The translations under genes and the position numbers were made by a program. A stretch of 64,000 nucleotides of DNA from the NCBI GenBank assembly GCA_013399305.1, contig VXAI01000019.1, positions 6,672,053 through 6,736,052 of the forward strand, written 5' to 3'. The first letter of the stretch is position 1; the number at the start of each line of letters is the position of its first letter. This document shows positions 24,744 through 36,944 of this stretch, one piece after another. The stretch comes from Rostratula benghalensis (taxonomy: Eukaryota; Chordata; Aves; Charadriiformes; Rostratulidae). The notes beneath the pieces are model-generated. The model had not been told where the DNA came from, did not search any database, and saw only the letters and a program-made list of their open reading frames with translations.

Positions 24744-26419
24744 GCATTCAGCAGCTGGAGATGGAGCAGATTTGGCACTCACATTCCTTAGGCTACCTGC
24801 TAGCAAACAAGAAGAAAATTCAGAGCAGCGAACAGAAGTTACATGTTATACAAATCTCATTATCTGTATTTATTTAGGAGGTAGTAAACATCTTTTAGCA
24901 CTGTGTGAAGTGAGGATGCCCATGGCCATGAACTCTTCCAGTTCTAAACTCTAATTTGAGGTATTGCAATAGCCGCTGAAAACTGAGAAATAATCTACAT
25001 GTTTTCTTCCAAAGGGAATATCATGATTTAGTTGTGTTATATTCTGCTACTGCCAACAGAATGCTAAAAAATCTCTTTTCAGCTCTTTTCTTAACCCACA
25101 CTGGATCTCAGATGTGGGCTGCAAGCGATTTTTGATGGTAATGTTTGTTGGAGGCCATTAGAGGTACAGATGCTGTGTATTTGGCAGTATGCATCAGGAA
25201 GGCTCAGGTTGGGAATCAGAAGTCCTGGTAATACAAACCATAATATAAAAGCTCAGCTTTCTAAGGAATTATTGACAGTAGCTTATTGTCAGCTTTAAAT
25301 ATTTAATCTAATAAAATCATGAGCCAAAGCAGGCCACGTGTTTGAGTATTACTTTGGGGAAATTGTTTCAGTGTTTATTGTATATGGATGAAGGAACAAG
25401 GGCACTGTAAACTGCTTTACAGGATTTTTAAAATTAAACTTGGGAGTCCAAGTACCTTCCTAGCTTCAGATTTTTGTGAAGTTAATTCCTTGCAAAACTG
25501 TCAGTTCACTATAAGAAATCATGGTAAGTCTGATGGCATCATGAAGAGAGCAAGAAATTGCTTATTATGCTTTACAAATATCACACACATTTCTAATCAT
25601 CTGCTTGATATATCTGCCTGACAATGCAGAGTTAAAGACTGTTAAAATAAGTAGAGGGGGTGAGATAAGTTATGGTAAGGAAACAATGAGAAGGGTTACG
25701 ATTAGAGAATGGTCCTGCTTGGTTCTATTCTGTGATTCTGATTCCAGCTAGTAAAATAAGAATTTTGCAGACTCTGTATGAGAAAATATTGTAGAATAAT
25801 CTAAAGCACAACCAAACTGCTCAATAACTCTTCAGGCTCTTACAGCTTTGAACAAAACAGTCTATTCCTCAGGCTTGAACCTGGGGGTGTTGAACCACTA
25901 ACGGGCTGCGAGCTGACCCAGGTGAGAGGTGGACTAGTTTGCCAATAATTACAGTAGCCTCATCCACTCCCACGGAGTGTTTGACTTGGCTCCTTGGCCT
26001 GTGCCTGACACGCAGCAGCTGGGGCTCTGGTGAGTCTCTTGCTCCAGCTGGGAAGGAGCAAACAGCGGGCTCACCGGGATGCAGAAGCTCACGGCCCCAG
26101 CTCTCTCTCAGCAGAGATTACTCCCCGCCGCCGGAGGCTTTAGCTCGACAAACACTGCAGCTGGGCAGCTGCTGCAGCTTGGAGGCAGCAGTCGTATTGA
26201 CTGGCTTTCTGTGGAGACTGGGGTCTGCCTGGGTGAGTTTTCCTTTTGGTATGTTTTGTTTTCTTGTTGGTTTTGTGCTAAGTGTTCAGCAGTGGTAGAA
26301 AGTGCTTTACTCTGCTTGCTTTTCTTTTCCTGTGCTTGATCCTGCCAAGGAATAGGCTACAGGTAGAAAACAGCATTTTAAGTCGCTGCATTGCAGCTGA
26401 AATGTGTGTGTGCTCTGTA
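24744..26419. other. Unique DNA leading into a GC-rich segment
   Basis: The first 1.1 kb is ordinary AT-rich sequence without features. From about 25880 the G+C and CpG content rises sharply until the donor-like site at 26233; that part is listed separately. Confidence 0.6.
25880..26232 (+). promoter_or_regulatory. Possible promoter/first exon with gtgagt donors
   Basis: This GC-rich patch has about a dozen CpG sites, including ccccgccgccggagg near 26126, and many CAGCTG/ctgcag motifs. Two strong 5' splice-site sequences lie on the plus strand: ctctg/gtgagt at about 26030 and cctgg/gtgagt at 26233. Two overlapping plus frames are open (25939-26298 and 26079-26339), but no product is recognisable. 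Without an upstream TATA box it would fit a CpG-type promoter with a non-coding first exon, of either a lncRNA or an alternative gene promoter. Chance cannot be excluded. Confidence 0.35.
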
Positions 26420-27042
26420 AATCACAGAAACACAGACTGGCAGGGGTTGGAAGGTACCTCTGGATATTATCTAGTCCAAAAGATGGCAAAGCAGGGTCAC
26501 CCAGAGCAGGCTGGACAAGAATGTGTCCATGAGTGGTTTGAATGTCTCCAGAGACGGAGCCTCCACCACCTCACTGGGCAGCCTCTGCCAGGGCTCTGCC
26601 ATCCTCAAAGTAAAGAAGTTCCTCCTCATGTTTAGATAGGACTTCTTACGTTCAAGTTTTTGCTCGTTTCCTCTTGTCCTGTCCCTGGGCACCACTGAAA
26701 AATAAGCCTGGCCCCATCCTCCTGACACCCACCTTTTAAGTATTTAGAGGTGTTGATCAGATCCCACCTCAGTCTTCTCTTCTCCAGACCAAACAGACCC
26801 AAGTCCCACAGCCTTTCCTCATCACAGAGATGTTCTAGCCCCCTCATCATCTTTGTAACCCTCTCCAGCAGTTCCCTGTCCTTCCTGAACTGGAGAGCAC
26901 AGAACTGGAGACAGTTCTCCAGGTGGTGCCTCACCAGGGCAGAGTAGAGGGGGAGGATGACCTCCCTCGACCTGCTGGCCACACTGTTCTTGATGCAACC
27001 CAGGATGTCACTGGCTTTCTTGGCCACAAGGGCACATTATTC
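26420..27042 (-). mobile_element. CR1 LINE fragment, minus, about 620 bp
   Basis: The plus strand starts with the reverse tail (aatcacagaaacacagactg) and gcaggggttggaagg, so the element points left. On the minus strand the C-terminal ORF2 region is well preserved. [36 protein letters not shown] and [11 protein letters not shown] lie in one frame (26632-27027). WQRLPSEVVEAPSLETFK continues in another frame (26471-26728), so one frameshift separates them. It ends near 27042 in the ccacaagggcac block. It belongs to the same tail type as the copy at 34499 and differs from those at 4823 and 29679. Confidence 0.95.
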
Positions 27043-29678
27043 TCTTTGCACTGTCTCTGACACCTGGCTGAGAATGGCACATACTGGTACTGCTGTTGTT
27101 CCTCTCCTTGCTTCTAGGAATGGTCCTTTGCTTGGCTTCAGAGGGGACAGTGACCAAGCAGTGTCACTACCTTACAAAGATAAGGGAAGTTAAGGTAAGA
27201 GACAACACAGAGGAGCATTCCTATAGTAATGAAAGAATATAAACAAATAAGGGTTGATATGTAACTAAGGAGAACAAGCATTTGTAGTTTAATGTCTATT
27301 TCTGACCTAGTAGGATCCTTGGGGTGAACGTCAATGTAATGCCTTGTTTAAGGAGGATTTTTCCCAAGACTCTTTAATAAACTAAACCCTTCTTTCATAA
27401 GGGTTAGTGAATGGCTGAAGGATAGGAGGACTAAAAACAATGAAAACTGCGGATCTGTAATTCTGCTAGTGTGAAACAAAAGGCAGGCAAAGTTACTTTC
27501 AATCACAGCGTGAATAAAAATTCAAAAGGATATCAACACACAATTTTTGAACCAAGAAACCCTGTATGTGTATTAGAAAGCTTTAGGAGAATTGTATTTC
27601 TCTCCTCTGCCTTTGATGTAGGATCCAGGCATATCCACAACCTACACATTCTCTGGAGTGTAAAACCTGCCTCTGATTATTAGGAAAATGACATTAGGGA
27701 AATGGGAAAGAAGCTTCTTCTGTGATGCAAGAATGAAAGAAATCGAGAAAAGGCCCATTTTTCCTCTTCCTTAAAGAATTCTGCTTTGCAGAACTTGTAG
27801 GTAGCATGTTTCCTGGATAACTTGTGCTAACATATAGTTAAGTGAAGCAGGGATAAACTGTGTTTGAGAAACTTCTCATCTAACTCATTCGAGTTCAACA
27901 CATTTCACAATGTTGACCACCAAGACTGACTGGGTCACCACGAGCTCTCTGAAAAGAGGGCATCAAAACACATGAGATTCTCATCTGGTGATGAGACAAG
28001 GTGAGTTTTCTTGCAAAGTCTGAGATGACAAGCAAGGAGACAACTTCTTTTTTTTTGTGTGTCTGCCCAATTGCTTCCCTTAAGGGAAAAAAGTCACTCT
28101 TCTTTTTCCTGTGTGTCCTGTATAACTTCAAGTGCATACAAGAATTTGCTCAATCCAGGGGGGAAAACATTCCTTTATTTTAGTTCATTAAAAAAAAAAA
28201 AAGCCACTTAAAACTTTTTGTTATAAATTCTTAACTGTCAGAAAAATATTTTTAAAAAAATTCTTATTTCCTCTACTATAGTGACCAGATGAATCCCTTA
28301 AATCTAACTTCAGTGTTATGGAGAAGGAAAGGCCTAGTCCCAGTAGTAACCCCATAAATAACAATCCACAGTCTAATACGGGAAAAGGTAGACAAAGAAG
28401 AAATGCAAGCAAAGAAAGATACATCCTGCCAAAGAGAAGTAATATAAAAGGTCAGGAGACAAAAAAAAAAAGAAAAGAGAAAAGTAGAAATTCGGAGGTA
28501 GGTAATAGAACAGGAGAATAATTAATCAGGATAAAAGAGAATTAGGGTAAAATCTTAGTTCCACTGGGAGAACGGCTCAGCTCCTAATCCAGTGATGCCA
28601 TTTCTGGATCATACAGAGGATATAGGAAAAGATGACAGACTGGACATAAAGAAGGTGAGATTAAGTGAAGATTTCCTTTTCTTTCCTCTGGGGTATGTTT
28701 GTGATATGGAGTAGACCTACTCTCGCATATGGCCTAAAGGTGTCTTGTCTTTTTGATTTTTTGAGATCTGGAGGCTGCTGTTAAATGGTTTGCTGATAGC
28801 TTCCAATTTACTCTTTGTAACTGGACCACATATGCCAATTTTTAAAATAAAAATAATTTTCATCTCACTAAATTCTGTCCCTAAACAAAAATGTAGGAAT
28901 TTTTGAGTTCACTGTTTATTTGTGGCATTTTTATAACTGTATATGGAACAGAAAAGAGATTCTAGAAATATGTTTAAATTTCATTTTATTTATCTTGTCT
29001 ATGCTGTTCAAATAATTTTAAATCGCTCTAATGCTATCTTGAAATTGTCTGACATCTTTAGAAGTGTAACTCTGAGGAACCTTACAAATGCAGGACAGAC
29101 TATGTGAAAAACCGATATGGAGCTCAGAACCAACCATAAATGATCATGATTTATTGCACCACATCAAAAGCAGATAACTGCTCAAATCCATAATTCATTG
29201 TAATAGTATCATAGTCAAGCCTGACAAAAAGTCATCATGTTTATACTTGGATAGTTCAGATGAGTAATTTATTGGTTCTAAAAAATAATGTACTGTAAAA
29301 ATACTCCGAGGGCTTTAGGCTCTGTCAACAATAAAAAGTTGTATTATGTATACAGGTCCATGCACTGAAAGTGCCCTTCAAGCAGCCTCCATGAATGTAT
29401 TAAGGATACAGAGTATCCCGGCACGCTTAGCGATCTTGCTTGCCATAAACTTCTCATGCACTAACTTTTTAGTAAAAATACTGTTGAAAATCTTCCTTTC
29501 TCAGTGCTCCAAACCACACCACTTCCTCCTCCCTGGCTCCTACGCTGCCTTTGCCAATACAGGCTACACCAAATCTCCTGAAGTCATAGAGAAAAGTTCC
29601 CCTCATCTCCTGAAATACCTGTAAAGGTTTATTGAATACCTATAATTTTTAGAATGTTTACTGAATTCTGTTAACAAT
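27043..29678. other. Unique DNA with A-rich runs
   Basis: AT-rich sequence with A runs at about 28188-28203 and 28460-28485. No exon, RNA gene or recognised repeat. A 67-codon lysine-rich frame at 28318-28521 follows the A-rich composition. Confidence 0.6.
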
Positions 29679-30007
29679 CATCGAATTGCCTAGGTTGGAA
29701 GAGACCTGTCAGATCATCAAGTCCAGCCATCAGCCTAACGCTGACAAAACCCATCACTCAACCATGTCCCTCAGCATCACATCAACCTGTCTTTTAAATA
29801 CCTCCAGGGATGGCAACTCCACCACTTCCCAGACAGCCTGTTCCAACGCTTAATAACCCTTTCAGTGTAAAAATTCTTGCTAATATCTAACACAAACCTC
29901 CCCTGGTGCAACTTGAGGCCATTTCCTCTAGTTCTATTGCCTGTGACTTGGGAGAAAAGACCAACCCCCGGCTCTCCAAAACCTCTTTTCAGGTAGTTGT
30001 AGAAAGC
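29679..30007 (-). mobile_element. CR1 LINE 3' fragment, minus, about 330 bp
   Basis: The reverse CR1 3' end is clear (gaattgcctaggttggaaga, atcatcaagtccagccatca). The tail repeat itself is degraded to acaatcatc. The ORF2 C-terminus is too broken to read beyond short blocks. It shares its 3' end type with the copies at 4823 and 49126. It stops at the aggtagttgtagaaagc block. Confidence 0.93.
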
Positions 30008-31459
30008 AAATAATAAATGTTCAGAAGCTGAGTTCCAAATAAAAAGCTAATTTCCTATATCACAAGCCATCCTGAGTTGAAAACAATTTATCTTCATTTT
30101 GTTCATCTAAGTAATAGGCAGAAATGGTGCAATGGATAGAAAAGTCAGCAATATCAACAATGGCTTTTGTTCTAGAAACTGATTGTGAGAAATACGTAAG
30201 AAAATAAAAGGAAAACAAGGAAAAGAAGAACAACGTTTCAAGAAATGGTATAAATTTCAATGAGAAAACAACATTGCTAGGCTTGCATGCTATTAAGACA
30301 AGAGAAGTCTTAAAGATGATTTCTGCTTGATTATCCAGCTGAAATCAAGATGACCTCTTGCTGAAAGAGTACTTGAAATATTTATTAAAAATGGGAAGTT
30401 CTTGTCATAAAATCCTGATTAATGTTAAATTTGAAAAATAACAAATTTTTAGTCTATATTCAATTTGTCTAATATAATTTGTATATCATGCTCAGTAGTG
30501 TGGTTTATAAGCAAATTTGCTTCTTTACTTTCATTTGGCTACTTTTGGTTTTTCTTTTTCCTTTCCCTCCTTTCCCTTTCACTTTTTCATTTTTCCTTTT
30601 CGTGTTGGATTTGCTTCTGTATGAATTACAGAAGGTTCAAACTCAGGTATAGATCAATTACCCTCTTTTCTCCTTAGCTGTCCATTGTGGTCTGCAGTGA
30701 GGCCCAAAATCTCCTGGTTTCATGTTCATAATCTCTCTAGCACTGAATGTAAATTATTGCATGTTTTGTTTTCACGTAATTTGGCCACAGATATGCTGAA
30801 TTTATACTCAGTGTGGGGTGGCTATGCTGATTTGAAAGCATATCTTGCAACCATAGTTTCAAGTATACCAGCTGCTTTTTGGACTCTTGTAATCACAATA
30901 AAATGATGTAGAAATGAGTTACCTTTATAATTATTTCAGATACCGTACGTGGACCTGATGAAGATTTAGCAGAGCCAGAGTATTTACAGCTAGGGGTTTT
31001 TTTTCACTTTTTTGTTGTTCTCATTTCTCATTTCATCAGGAAAGAAGTTTTTCAGAAACAATAAATAAAATATGTTTTTAGCACCTTCTTGTCAATAGAT
31101 TTCTGCCCTTTGAATATTCAGTATTCACACTGAATACTCATCCAACATTTATTCTAATGTCCCCATTTAAAGCCACTTGGGTTTTTGTTTATAATTGTTT
31201 ATATTGGTTTACATTGTTTATAAAAGTCCTCCTTAAAGGAAAATATTTCTGTAATCACTGGTCATATAATTGAAGTTTTGGTGAGAAATTGTTGATGGTG
31301 GTGGGAAAGCAGGTGGGCTTGAGGAGAATGGGGATTTTATCTGAAACTAGGTCCAGATGTTTTACCTGCAAAGCTACTGCTTCTGATCTCAGAGAGGACT
31401 TGTGGCCCCAAGCCTGTGTATGAGTTCATCAGCCCAGATCTCTGCTGCCTGAGCCTTAC

Positions 31460-31513
31460 CTCATTAGCACCAGTAGTTTTGAACGAGGCCCAGAAGACTT
31501 TATGGTGATAGAG
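31460..31513 (-). other. Weak exon candidate, 54 nt, minus strand
   Basis: On the minus strand a moderate pyrimidine tract ending ctcctccag precedes 54 nt that end in AATGAG/gtaagg, a good donor. One frame is open through all 18 codons and the length is a multiple of three. The residues (LYHHKVFWASFKTTGANE) match no family I know. Such arrangements occur by chance about this often in a window of this size. Confidence 0.12.
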
Positions 31514-33059
31514 CTGGAGGAGACACAACCAAGGACTGAAAAGATGGTTGTGGATAATATTCCAGAGTGATTTGAAACACGGGCATCCTCTTGTCAAGGT
31601 ATATAGTTACAAATAGTGAAAATTAATTCCATTGAATCATTGTTTTGCCTTTTCAGGTCCGACATCTGCTGCATTCTAATGATCTATTCTTTTTTTCAGA
31701 TGTGCTGTTTTCCTTTTAATTAAAATTGTTTTTATTATGGGTAAATGTAGCTCTGCTAATTATGCTTGAGGAATTTTTTTTTAGAACTTCATAATACTTT
31801 AATTCTCAAGAAAAGGACACCTAACTATTGCCTTCTGTAGCTGGAGTGGCAGAATGGGTAGGGAGCACAAAAACAATACTCAGAAATGATAGTTAGCCAG
31901 AAAAAGATTGTTACAATAAAGACTGGAGCTTAATAGACTGTAAAGATTGTGCTAAATGTGATGTATTAGAATGGTTTGCCAGCTTAGTATTAGATTCTGA
32001 ATTAAAAGAGAAAGAAATACTTCAGATCACAATTTTTCAGAAATTATCACAATGAGATAATAACTAATAAATTAAAAGATTTTTGCAACAAATGACTGAG
32101 TTTGAATTCTTATCCTGAAAAGAAAAAAGAGTATGCTTTGTGTGACTGAGATGATGCTTTACTAAGAGCAGCACGTTTTACACCAAGTGCACTGTGCTAA
32201 ACAAGGTACAAAATGCATTCAGGAAATGAAGTAGTTCATGATCATCATTTAACTTCTCTAAATTCAACATTTTACAGGGAATATCATAAAATGTGTTGAT
32301 GAAGTCTTGGTAGGGGTTTACAAGAAAAGGGGTTGCCAACAGAATATCTGAAGGAGCATGGGTGAACTTCACACTGTGCGAGGCTGAACAAACAGAGCAG
32401 ACAAAATCTAAACAACTGTCTGAATGGCTGCTTCGGGGTCTTTTTTTCAGAGCTGCAAATTCCAGTGGCTGATTCCAGTATTCATTTTCCCCTGACTTCT
32501 GCAGCTCACAAAGCCTGAGAGCTGCAGAAGAAAGAACCGTTCCCCAGTTTCCTTGTCAGCAGCCTCTCAATGTCACGATAAGTGACATTTTACAATTTAG
32601 AAAGAATTCAGTGTGTGTAACTTTACAGACTGGCTCACATTAGGTATGGATATTATTGATGCTGGGAGATAAGGTGGTGCAGCAAGAAAACTAGGCTTTT
32701 TATATGACGTTAATTGTCTGCAACTCAAGACTTGGCAAGTTTATTGGAATATTCTTCTGGAGAGACATCCAACCATTCCACCTTACAGCCATATTTCTAA
32801 GGATTCTGTTTTCTTTTTACTCTGCTCAGAAGAGAACATCATATTACTTACTCACTTTCAATTTTTTTTTTTTTTTATTTCTCACCCATTTCTTATATTA
32901 AATTATCCACATGAAATGATGATTAGACAAAGGTTCTCCTTGTTTATGCACTTTTAAAGTTGCAGTTTTAAAGTAGGGAAAGAAAATTTTAAATGAGAAT
33001 TATGAGAATAGAAAACTTATGTGAAGTCTTGAGGAATGTATGTTTGAGGGAATGGCGTT

Positions 33060-33108
33060 GGTGGTTTTGCGGTGTTTTGGTTTTTGGTTTTGTTTTTTTT
33101 TTTTGTTT
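33060..33108. repeat. T/G-rich low-complexity tract
   Basis: ggtttttggttttg-type sequence followed by a T run and an A-rich stretch. Simple repeat. Confidence 0.75.
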
Positions 33109-33989
33109 AAAAAGGGAAAAAAGGCTGAAAGGTTTAAAATTCTTGTATGAGAATCTGACCCATATTTACGGTGAGACACTCTCACCTCTGAGCTACAGTG
33201 TATTTCCTTCAGCACACAGGGTCCAGATCCTAATAGGTTAGAATTTTCCATCTACAACAGAACTTACAGAACTGGAAGGAACAGCTGTCTGTAATCACAG
33301 GAGATGACCATAATAAGTGTCAATTTAGAGTAGGTTGGGTGGGGCTTCTTACTCACTCTTTCCCCTTTGCTTACCTTTGTATCCATATGCTATAAGGCCT
33401 GTTTTAAGGATTAAGAAATATGAGTGAAAATAAGGAGACGTAGAGCACTAAGCTGTCTGAGTGTATCAGCTTAAAACTATTGTGTTATTTATAAATGACA
33501 CTAAAAAACATTAGTTAGGATTAGAGATTCATTGTATTAAGTGTCTTGTGGAAATATATTCTCTCTAAGAGTTTATAATCTTATCTGAAATACCCCACTG
33601 AGTAAAACTGGAACAGAGATAGTGAGGCAAGAAGAAAATGTGCAGGCAGTCTTGTTAAGAGGCACAATTTATTGGGGATGGTTTGTCTAATATTTGTGTC
33701 ATTTTCTGAATAGATAATATGGACTAACTTGGAATGCTGCTCACTTCATTAGTGGTAAGGAACTGAGTATCTCTTAGACATCAGGAAAGAGTAGGGGCTG
33801 AGGAGACAGCTACCATCTTTAGATAAATTCATGTAAAAAATGCACAAAAACTCATAAAAGTTAAAATCTTTAGGAGAGAAGTAGCTGCATGAGGTTACTA
33901 AGTGGCCTCATTTAAAGTGTCCCAGTTGTTCTGTTTATCTGCCTCTGCCAAAACTGGAAATACATAAATTTCAAGGTCTTCAAGAGCCA

Positions 33990-34110
33990 GAAAATTTGTT
34001 TTGCACCCTACTTTGCATTAAAATACACTCTTGCTGAAGTTATGGGAGCCAATTTGCCCCTCTTTCTTCTGGTAGAGTGTAAATTGGCACGCAATTACCT
34101 TTTGTGTTGT
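33990..34110. promoter_or_regulatory. Candidate regulatory block with inverted gccaattt motif
   Basis: The block contains gccaattt at about 34050 and its reverse complement aaattggc about 30 bp later, with CCAAT-type cores, in a repeat-free context. Paired inverted CCAAT motifs suit a protein-binding site. This is pattern-based only. Confidence 0.15.
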
Positions 34111-34498
34111 CACCAAGAGAGTCTGAAAGGTCCTAAGCAACAGGTATTTTACATTCATTGAGTGCTGTAAATGGAAAAAGTAAAGGTTGTTGATGCAGAA
34201 AATATATTACATTTCAATTTTAAAGTTCCTGTCTGTTCCCCACACAGATATTGGTGTGCACATACTTCATCATCTCGGGTTAGGCAGCAGCCCAGTCTGT
34301 GTGTGTTCTGTCCATGGACCTCAGGCCCAGAACCCCCAGCTGCCTTCAGAGGGGTGTGTGCAGGCTGAGAGAAACGCACACATAGAGGGTTGTACCTTAA
34401 ATAGCCGAGAACCTGGAGAAGACTAATGCTATCAGTCAGTGTAATTAGGATGGTGCCCATTTCCATTATACTTCATACTTTTAACAAGTTATCACACA

Positions 34499-35191
34499 CA
34501 GAATCACACAGAATGGCAGGGGTTGGAAGGGATCTCTGGAGATCATCTAGTCCAACACCCTCCCAAAGCTAGGTCACCCAAAGCAGGTTGGACAGGAACA
34601 CATCCAGGTGGGTTTGGAATGTCTCCAGAGAAGGAGATTCCATACCCTCTCTGGGCATCCTGTTCCTGGGCTCTGCCACCCTCAAAAGAAAGACATTTTT
34701 GCACATGTTGAGATGGAACTTCCTGTGTTCCAGTTTGTGCTTGTTGCCCCTTGTGTCCTCTGACCAGGAACCACTGGGAAGAGCTGTTTCCATCCTCATG
34801 ACATCCACCCTTTAGCTATTTATAAGCATTGATGTGATCCCCTCTCAGTCTTCTCCAGGTTAAACAGACCCGGGTCTCTTTCCTCATAAGACAGATGCTC
34901 CACCCCCTTGATCATATTTGTAGCCCTTTGCTACACCCTCTCCATTAGTTCCCTTTCCTTCCTGAACTGGGGAGCCCAGAACTAGACACAGTTCTCCAGA
35001 TGTGGCCTCACCAGGGCAGAGCAGAAGGAAGGATGACCTCCCTTAATCTGCTGGTCATGCTCTTTTTAATGCACCCCAGGAGACCATTGGCCTTCTTGGC
35101 CACAAAGGCACATTATGGCACACGGGCAGCTTGTCCACCAGGAGTCCAAGGTCTCCCTCTACAGAGCTGCTTTCCAGCAGGTCAGCTCCTT
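34499..35191 (-). mobile_element. CR1 LINE fragment, minus, about 690 bp
   Basis: The plus strand begins with a doubled reverse tail (cacagaatcacacagaatgg), then gcaggggttggaagggatct. On the minus strand ORF2 C-terminal residues are visible (TRGNKHKLEHRKFHLNM, EGMESPSLETF), with frameshifts. It extends upstream to the caggagtccaaggtctccct and ctttccagcaggtcagctcc blocks, so it is the second-longest copy. It belongs to the same tail group as 26420. About 325 bp further on lies a CR1 tail in the opposite orientation. Confidence 0.95.
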
Positions 35192-35517
35192 TACAATTAT
35201 TTCTATTTGTTTGGTTATATACAAGAGAAAACCAAAGGAGGACAGATAAAGTCTTGACAACTATATCCACCATAGATTTGCAGCAGGAGGACAGAAGGTG
35301 ATATTAACCTAAGCAACAACAACAAATGGTGTTTAGACACAGGACACATCGAAGGGATTGTCCTGGGGTGATATCATCATCAAGGTCAATGGCAACTCCT
35401 GCCAACTGTCTAAGTTGGAAACAATACGTAATGAAAACAACAGCTCTCAGTGGGCCAAGTTGCATCTGTAGATGTCCCTCAAGTCCACAGTGTTGGACAT
35501 AGAGTGGAGGCCTTGAC
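35192..35517. other. Spacer between inverted CR1 copies, PDZ-like frame
   Basis: The 326-bp spacer is not CR1. The plus strand has a 44-codon frame (35337-35471) that includes GLSWGDIIIKVNGNSC. This resembles the GDIIxKVNG signature of PDZ domains, notably HtrA-type ones, but the match is about a dozen residues. There is no strong splice site on either side and a stop closes the frame. It may be chance or a tiny exon or retrocopy remnant. Confidence 0.2.
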
Positions 35518-35667
35518 TTGCCCCATCCCTGGGAGTGTCTAAGGTCAGGCTGGATGGGGCTTGGAGCAACCTGGTCTGGTGGGAGGTGTCCCTGCCCAGG
35601 GCAGGGGGGTTGGAACTTGATGATATTTAGGGTCCCTTCCAACCCAAACCATTCTGTGATTCTATGG
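35518..35667 (+). mobile_element. CR1 LINE 3' tail, plus, about 150 bp
   Basis: Only the terminal piece remains: tgccccatccctgggagtgt, aggctggatggggcttggag, ggaggtgtccctgcccaggg and the end ccattctgtgattctatgg. It is intact to the 3' end and truncated at the 5' side, the normal product of aborted reverse transcription. Confidence 0.95.
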
Positions 35668-36469
35668 TGCCAGTGTGTTTCTGTAAGGATCATATGTGTG
35701 TGCATGTGGTTAATTAGAAACCACTCTTCAGCTATACCACCCTGTTTAGAAAGGGCTTCTCCATGAGTGGTGTGGTTCTGTTCTTGTATCTATCTCACCC
35801 CTAAGTTCCCATCTGAGAAACCCAAAGTGCTACAGAGTGAGAAAACGAGATGACAATATGAGAAGACATAGTTATTCTGACTTACTGGTAAGAGTACAAA
35901 AGATTTTAATAGCAATGTTACCATAGTACGAAAAGATTTTGGCACTCTGTATTCTGATATTGGAATAAAGTAAATTACTAGCACTTTTTGCCTAAAGATT
36001 AACAAAAATTGCTGGAGATAATTCTGTATTTACTGTGGTAAAGATGTAACTAGGGTTTTTAAGTGAAAAGAGAGGCAATTAGCTCGTACTTCAATTAAGT
36101 TACAGTAACCATCATTAGTTTTAGCTTGGCTGAAAACATTTCTGTGAGAATTAGTGCTATTTTTCCTGCTTTTAAAATTACCATTAAGAGAGAGAAAAAT
36201 GGCATTTGCCTTTTACTGGTTTATACATACGACTTCCATAATATTGTACCGAGCATGACAAATTGGGTTTCTCTTCAATGCAAAGAAATGCATAAATATC
36301 AATAATTTGACATAGTGTATAAGCAGAAAGTACAAAGTGTGCTGCAGAGTTTATGACAACATAAGTAATTGTGATTAGTATAAAGGATATGGAAAGTCTG
36401 ACATGACTCCTAAATGCAACGTGGAATAGGCTGCACGAGACAAAGATTTCAGTAAATGGGAAAGGCATT

Positions 36470-36620
36470 AAATATCAAGGAAAAATAGATTTCACATAAT
36501 TAGATTTTGCATTTGCATATGATAACAACATGGGCAGAATAAGCATTGTGTGTTTCAATCGTCACCTGCACTTCTGCCAAAGCAGGCATTGAATGTAAAC
36601 ATCAACAGCTCAGAGTCTGT
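36470..36620. promoter_or_regulatory. Candidate enhancer-like element with octamer motif
   Basis: The block carries the POU octamer ATTTGCAT (within gcatttgcatatgataac), a homeodomain core (ataattag) and an E-box (cacctg) within 120 bp, in unique sequence. These are common ingredients of neural or developmental enhancers, but single motifs are frequent by chance in AT-rich DNA. Confidence 0.2.
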
Positions 36621-36944
36621 CACACAACAGTGATGAGATAGTTCTTTTTATTTTGTTCTCCTCCTAGAACTAAGTGAGGACCCTTTTAAGGAAGAAAGAA
36701 AAGCCCTACCCTTTAAATACTGCAACACTAAGGGATAAAACTCTTGTTTTTTTCCCCTTTGTGCTTGGAACACATTCAGGACCTCTGTTGCTTTAAGACT
36801 TTTGGTTTTGTTTTTTTTTTTAAGGTAATGCTTAGAAGGGAAATAAGGCATTAACATAGCTTTGACAGTTGAAAAAGTACCAAAATATCTTTGATATTGT
36901 GGCCTGTTCCCTGCTGTTTACTTTCACCCTGTACCTTTTGGCAG

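Larger units (their letters stand above)
30008..34498. other. 4.5 kb of unique AT-rich DNA
   Basis: It contains a pyrimidine-rich strand at about 30541-30603, T runs near 32859 and a T/G tract at 33060-33108. There is a weak exon candidate on the minus strand (31460-31513) and a regulatory-looking block at 33990-34110. No supported gene. Confidence 0.55.

Noticed and set aside
24264..24954. Long lysine-rich and phenylalanine-rich frames
   Set aside because: They exist only because N is read through in the gap and AAAAG repeats have no stop in these frames.
25700..25745. ggttctattctgtgattctg, similar to a CR1 tail
   Set aside because: Only the tail-like words are present, without the preceding CR1 3' body; too short to call.
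26632..27027. 131-codon minus frame as a host gene
   Set aside because: It is the CR1 ORF2 C-terminal region ([15 protein letters not shown]), part of the copy at 26420-27042.
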